Origin: Sphingobacterium haloxyli
GTDB lineage: Bacteria > Bacteroidota > Bacteroidia > Sphingobacteriales > Sphingobacteriaceae
DNA: 64,000 bases
Direction of reading: 5' to 3'
Assembly (NCBI RefSeq): GCF_002980525.1
Contig: NZ_PVBQ01000006.1
Coordinates: 186,001-250,000, forward strand
In this document: positions 59,903 through 64,000 of the stretch, piece after piece
How positions within the stretch are numbered: position 1 is the stretch's first letter
Layout of the letters: every line of letters begins with the position of its first letter
Notes under the pieces: generated by a model
Told to the model about the DNA's origin: nothing
What the model saw: only the letters and a program-made list of their open reading frames with translations
Databases searched by the model: none
Program-made: the position numbers and the translations under genes

Positions 59903-60304
59903 CTAATTCCTAAGCTTAATATTGCTATTACTTGGTTGGCCACCGGCCTGAATTGCAGCCATTATGTCATCAACGAATGTACTTGGCAAAGATGGCTGTC
60001 CACCATTGTCAGTCGCGTTTACTGCACAAAGTTCGTTTCCAGTGCTACAAGTTGGTTCAGGATTGTCCTCGTCGTCGTGAAGGGAATAGTTTTCCGGTTT
60101 TTCAACTTCCAATCTGGTTTGGTTGGGACCGTTATAGACAAACCATTCTGAAGATTGTGTCTTTTTAATTTCATCGGAAGTTGTATTTTTCTTCTCCTCC
60201 TTCTCATCTCCATTTCCATTAGGAGCAGCAGATACTGTTCCGATTAAACATAGTGCAAATACCGTAAATGCACCTTTTAGATATTTTATTTTTAATGCTT
60301 TCAT
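59903..60304 (-). CDS. DUF6520-like small exported protein
   Basis: 133 residues: a signal peptide (MKALKIKYLKGAFTVFALCL ... SAAPNG), a charged Lys/Glu linker (DEKEEKKNTTSDEIKKT) and a C-terminal domain with two cysteines (PTCSTGNELCAVN). This fits the DUF6520 group, common next to Bacteroidota nutrient loci. Function is unknown. A small minus-strand frame just upstream (60315-60548, 77 codons, ...GGGVSTRLSPAGCADQC...) may be a separate peptide but is not convincing. Confidence 0.65.
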   Translation of the reverse strand: MKALKIKYLKGAFTVFALCLIGTVSAAPNGNGDEKEEKKNTTSDEIKKTQSSEWFVYNGPNQTRLEVEKPENYSLHDDEDNPEPTCSTGNELCAVNATDNGGQPSLPSTFVDDIMAAIQAGGQPSNSNIKLRN

Positions 60305-60688
60305 AGCAAATAACTTAAAATTTTAAAATTTGGTTGTATAATTTGTTAGAGGGCATGCCCGTACCGCTAAGAATAGACACCTGCAAGTGCCTGGGGCATT
60401 GATCAGCACACCCCGCGGGGGAAAGGCGCGTACTTACGCCACCGCCAAACGGTGGGGCCGTTATGTAAAATAGGGGTGATATGTCTGCTCCGTGTTTCCA
60501 TTTCTTGTATATCAAGCGCTGGCTATTATCAACCAGTGTCTGATACAAAAGTAGGGCAACTTCAGAGGCAACGTTTGTCTATGTTTGCGATAAGGTGTTG
60601 TCCATTTTTGACAGCTGATGTATCTATCTATAAATTTGTTAACTTAGTGCAGCTATAACAATTGTTGATATCAAGATCATGGTACAGT

Positions 60689-61330
60689 ATGTCGATTAAG
60701 CAGAAAGATTGGGTATGGATGATGTTTCCGAGAGAGCCACAACTCGGGTTGGTTCTTGCCGTACGCGAACATACCGTCGTTCTTCGATTGCTTGCCGGAT
60801 ACAGAAGGTTGCATGCTGCACGCGAGGTAGTAGCCAAGCGCATGGTGTGCAAAGCCGAACTGAGTGAGGAGGAGATCCAGCAGTTGCCATGCGGTAAGCG
60901 CCCCCTGCTCTTGGGGCGTGCACAACAGATCGTAGCGGTTAATCGTATTTTTCCAGATAACGACCAACGAAAGGAGAGGCGCGTGTATTATTGCAGGCGC
61001 TGCGAAGCTTTCCATACGACGGCACATTTTAAGATACCCGTGCAGATACTCAAGAACCTGGCCGCTAATCCCTATACACCACAGTCTCCAGAAGATTACA
61101 GCAGGGGGCAAGACCGAAAAAAAGTATGGCGCTGGCTACGTACCGATATAGGCGTCGTCGTTTCCTTGCGGTTGTTTGATTATTTGCTACCGGGCTATGG
61201 TAACGATAGCAAACGCGATGCAGTAGTAAAGATCCTGATCGATCCACTTGACTATCTCCACTATCTTTTTCTCTTTCTATATAACCGCCGGAAAGACCAT
61301 ATCAAGAACCGGAATATACCGCAGCACTAA
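60689..61330 (+). CDS. Unknown protein with a CxxC ribbon
   Basis: 213 residues from the ATG at 60689 (MSIKQKDWVWMMFPREPQLG). About residue 105 it has VYYCRRCEAFHTTAHFK, a C-x2-C-x3-H ribbon that could bind zinc. The C-terminal 70 residues are basic. Upstream 60305-60688 shows no other convincing gene; opposing frames across the body are shadows. Family unknown. Confidence 0.6.
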   Translation: MSIKQKDWVWMMFPREPQLGLVLAVREHTVVLRLLAGYRRLHAAREVVAKRMVCKAELSEEEIQQLPCGKRPLLLGRAQQIVAVNRIFPDNDQRKERRVYYCRRCEAFHTTAHFKIPVQILKNLAANPYTPQSPEDYSRGQDRKKVWRWLRTDIGVVVSLRLFDYLLPGYGNDSKRDAVVKILIDPLDYLHYLFLFLYNRRKDHIKNRNIPQH

Positions 61331-61364
61331 ATAGGCCTGCTTTTACAGTTGGGTTCGGGCTGTT

Positions 61365-62357
61365 TTATCTGTTTCGGAATGCACCCGGCGTTTCACCTGT
61401 ATGCTTTTTAAAGAACTTGCTAAAGGCAGCCACACTGGAGAACCCACATCGTTCGGCAGCATCGCCCACCTGCCCGTAGGCGAGTAGTTCTCTACGGCAG
61501 CGTTCGAGCACAAAGCGATCTTTATATTGCTTGGCCGGGATACCGGTCTGCCGTTTGAGGATGTGGCTCATGTGCGATTCGGAAAACCCCATTTTTTCTG
61601 CAACTTCCGGTAGGCTAAAATTCTGACCATACATATCTACATGTGCTTTTATGAGGTTTATAAATTTGTAAATCAGATGTTTATGCATGTCTTTGTGATC
61701 ATATTCTTCATGTATCTTTTGCTTGGAAAGTTCGATCAATCGGATCAATCTTTCCAAGATAAAACTTTCGTTGTGCAATTGCTTGGCCACTAGATTCCGG
61801 CACAGGGTCTCGATATAGAGCTGGGTGATTGGGCCTACGCGGAAATCGATGCTGCATTTCGGCAAAGGCGACTGGCTGCGGTAAGCATCTAGTAGAGGGT
61901 GCAGAAACGTATACTTGGTATCGTTGCCGTCACGGAAAATCGAGGCGCGGAAGTAGAAGCCAAAAATGGTCGACTTGCCAGGAGGTAGTGCAATATGGTA
62001 ATCTTCGGGAGGTAAGTACAGGTATTGGGCGCGATGGTTGGCTACTTTGGATAATAAGTGGGTATCTTGATTGTAAAGCTTGATGGGACCGCTATCCGAA
62101 AGCACATACAGGATATGCAGATCGGCATGATCTATTTCAAATGGAATGTGCCGCTCATCTTCCAAGAGTATATCGATAAAGTAAAGGTACCCCTGATGTC
62201 CATCAAATTCTTGTAACACAGCTTCTTCTTGTTGATTCTTCCAGTAGGTTTCTTCGGCATTTCGCATGTGTATACTATGGTTGATTTCGGTTAAATCGGC
62301 TCGTGAGTCTACTTCTTCAAAGTATTCATGCAAGCCCAGATGCATGCTCTTTTTCAT
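61365..62357 (-). CDS. AraC-family transcriptional regulator
   Basis: 330 residues. The N-terminal 190 residues are a cupin-like sensor (PFEIDHADLHILYVLSDSGP, YLYLPPEDYHIALPPGKSTI). The C-terminus holds two HTH motifs (FSLPEVAEKMGFSESHMSHI, GQVGDAAERCGFSSVAAFSK) ending FFKKHTGETPGAFRNR. It acts on an unknown promoter; no obvious target lies next to it. Confidence 0.92.
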   Translation of the reverse strand: MKKSMHLGLHEYFEEVDSRADLTEINHSIHMRNAEETYWKNQQEEAVLQEFDGHQGYLYFIDILLEDERHIPFEIDHADLHILYVLSDSGPIKLYNQDTHLLSKVANHRAQYLYLPPEDYHIALPPGKSTIFGFYFRASIFRDGNDTKYTFLHPLLDAYRSQSPLPKCSIDFRVGPITQLYIETLCRNLVAKQLHNESFILERLIRLIELSKQKIHEEYDHKDMHKHLIYKFINLIKAHVDMYGQNFSLPEVAEKMGFSESHMSHILKRQTGIPAKQYKDRFVLERCRRELLAYGQVGDAAERCGFSSVAAFSKFFKKHTGETPGAFRNR

Positions 62358-62452
62358 AAGGTTATTTTATTGATAATGAAAGGTAAAGGATTTTAATATC
62401 CCCTGGGAGCGCTGTTCGGCTTGCTCCCAAGGAAAGGCTGATACTGATGATA

Positions 62453-62845
62453 TTAAAGGTTTTGTTTGTAACGGATAAAGATTGCCAGTTCCGGAACGAG
62501 TACGCTCGGTGTTGAGGTAAGGGTAAAGGTAATCTCGTCTAATCCAAATAAGATGAGTTCTTTAAGGTCATCACTGTTTTCATTTGCACGGGTCTCTTTG
62601 TTAAACTGTACCATGGTGCGCTTCTCAAAATGGTCGGCAATGGCGTTGGCCAGCCGGAAGGTGAAATCGGCAGGCATGATGTCCAGTTGTTGATCCTGGT
62701 GAGGCAGCAGGTCAAAAGATTCGCGCATCCACCCCTTAAAATCGGTACGGATGAAGGTTACCTCCGCGCCTAATTCGGCATCTGGAAGTCCTACGACCGA
62801 CGCTTGTTTCTGACTAACGCCGGAGTTGTCAAATGTGTATTTCAT
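62453..62845 (-). CDS. Unknown 130-residue protein
   Basis: Started at MKYTFDNSGVSQKQASVVGL; 15 upstream residues in the same frame look non-coding. The composition is that of a soluble alpha/beta protein (FRLANAIADHFEKRTMVQFN, ELILFGLDEITFTLTSTPSV). No family recognised. 62846-63068 holds no feature. Confidence 0.55.
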   Translation of the reverse strand: MKYTFDNSGVSQKQASVVGLPDAELGAEVTFIRTDFKGWMRESFDLLPHQDQQLDIMPADFTFRLANAIADHFEKRTMVQFNKETRANENSDDLKELILFGLDEITFTLTSTPSVLVPELAIFIRYKQNL

Positions 62846-63068
62846 AAGAATTTGTTTTGATGAAGCAGGCAAATAAGTTGTTTTCAGCACTGATCACAAG
62901 AATTATCGGAGCAAATAGGACTGAAATAGGCTTTTATCAAGGTTAATCTTAAATAGCAAGCCGATGGATAACGGTCTTTTTGACAAAAATTTACCCATAG
63001 GGCATCGTTGTTTAGGGAAATTTATTATCTTAGGTTCGAATTATAACTCGTAAACCAACGTAGAAATT

Positions 63069-64000
63069 TTGAAGAAGCCTGTTTTTTTGCTCTATGCATT
63101 CGTTATTGCGCTGCTGTTCAACCTGAAGGTATGGGACGCTGATATTCTTGCACGTTTAAAAAGCCACAACTTAATTCCGTTGCTGCTCATCACCATAGCT
63201 GGTTTTTGGGCGTACGCGATCTGGATAGGTAGGCAGTACGGCAGATTATTGCGTAAGCAGCATAACATCGGGCTGGAAACGGAAACCATTCCGTTATCGT
63301 ACAGACATCAGCTGGGATATATCCTATGGGCAATTGTTCCTGTTGTGATCGTGCATATGGCGTTTATCTGGTGCGTGGCATCCATTGTACCGAATACGCA
63401 GGCAGTCGTATTTGCCTATATGCGTGATTACCTACCTGTTTTTGTGCTAGTGGTTGGCGGTTATACCGGCTTGCTACTTTTTCGTCCCGAATATGCGTTG
63501 GAAAACAGCTTTCCGCAGAAGGTGGTAGAGATCAAAGAGGTGCTGCCGCCAGATATAGATGAACGGGTGGGATTGTATACACTGTTTCAGCATTTAATGA
63601 AGCAGCAGGGCTTAGGGCCCGTATTCGACTATACGGACGGTCTTTCGGTTCGCTTTTTCGATATAGCGTTGATAAAAACACATTCTAAAGAATATTATGT
63701 ATACTTAAACGACGGTGATAAGCTGCGGGCAGACGACATTCTGAAAGAATTGAAAGCGCGGGGGCTTGACCGTTGGATGATCAAGATATCGAAGTACTAC
63801 TGCATCAATATGCTGCTGGTGGCTTATCCCATAGAGAAACCAAGATCGCATGTCGAATTGACCAGGACAATATATAGCCGTATGGTGCAAAAGATACCTG
63901 CGGAAGATTTGGATAAGATGTGTAAAATTGGGCCGGTGATGAAAGACGCGGTAGAGAATTTTTTGGCTGATAATGATGGAATGAAGTATGAAGGTTGGGA
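63069..64000 (+). CDS. Membrane LytTR-like regulator, partial
   Basis: The frame starts with TTG at 63069 (an in-frame stop lies upstream at 63051) and runs past the window end; 310 codons are visible. Four transmembrane helices fill residues 1-145 (e.g. VFLLYAFVIALLFNL, LIPLLLITIAGFWAYAIWIG, ILWAIVPVVIVHMAFIWCVA, LPVFVLVVGGYTGLLLF). A LytTR-like DNA-binding domain follows (FFDIALIKTHSKEYYVYLND, GDKLRADDILKELKARGLDR). This layout fits membrane-anchored LytTR regulators of Bacteroidota. TTG as start is uncertain. Confidence 0.7.
   Translation, partial: MKKPVFLLYAFVIALLFNLKVWDADILARLKSHNLIPLLLITIAGFWAYAIWIGRQYGRLLRKQHNIGLETETIPLSYRHQLGYILWAIVPVVIVHMAFIWCVASIVPNTQAVVFAYMRDYLPVFVLVVGGYTGLLLFRPEYALENSFPQKVVEIKEVLPPDIDERVGLYTLFQHLMKQQGLGPVFDYTDGLSVRFFDIALIKTHSKEYYVYLNDGDKLRADDILKELKARGLDRWMIKISKYYCINMLLVAYPIEKPRSHVELTRTIYSRMVQKIPAEDLDKMCKIGPVMKDAVENFLADNDGMKYEGW

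Noticed and set aside
60677..61111. Minus-strand ORF of 144 codons
   Set aside because: The opposite frame at 60689-61330 is longer and contains a coherent C-x2-C-x3-H motif; the minus frame is rich in unusual residues for this genome.

Overview
The window looks like chromosomal DNA of a Bacteroidota species, most likely a member of the Sphingobacteriaceae. The evidence is a SusC/SusD pair, a fimbrillin-like lipoprotein, DUF6520 and DUF2490 proteins, -7 boxes of the TAnnTTTG type directly upstream of start codons, and few Shine-Dalgarno sequences. I see no rRNA, tRNA or CRISPR array.

Positions 1-39,200 are a mosaic accessory zone. Short, mostly single-gene units are separated by decayed gene pieces: VOC, AlkB, AraC with an aldo/keto reductase, DinB/DUF1569, a BtrH-like protein, an AAA ATPase, a Kv-type channel, DUF4269, a MutS-like ATPase, KilA-N, 2H phosphoesterase, DarTG and AbiEi/AbiEii. 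Twelve copies of a hairpin element (full form about 127 bp) punctuate the zone. The element commonly lies between an Rpn-type nuclease gene on one side and a convergent (small gene)-vsr-Nudix unit on the other. Rpn, Nudix, vsr, a lumazine-binding-like secreted protein, a SnoaL-like protein, DUF2490 and an 85/66-residue divergent pair all occur in several copies, some intact and some broken. Two large stretches (about 16.0-21.3 kb and 30.9-34.2 kb) are copies of one ancestral segment that have decayed in complementary ways.

Positions 39,200-52,900 are a defence island built on DNA phosphorothioation. dndC-dndD-dndE read rightward and are followed, apparently in the same operon, by a 933-residue protein combining an N-terminal HTH, an HNH nuclease, a STAND-type NTPase and TPR-like repeats. 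This is the best candidate in the window for a little-described system. A facing operon encodes a membrane protein, a DGQHR (DndB-like) protein, an SF2 helicase of the phosphorothioation-restriction type, a 70-residue protein and a RecF/SMC-like ATPase that an IS3-family element has cut off. dndA is absent, so a housekeeping cysteine desulfurase would have to replace it. An XRE-type regulator lies at the right edge.

Positions 52,900-64,000 are ordinary Bacteroidota core-like sequence: a structured, gene-free leader with a 37-codon ORF, a TlpA-thioredoxin/SusC/SusD operon, a small exported DUF6520 protein, a zinc-ribbon-like protein, an AraC regulator, two uncharacterised genes and a membrane-bound LytTR-like regulator that runs off the end.
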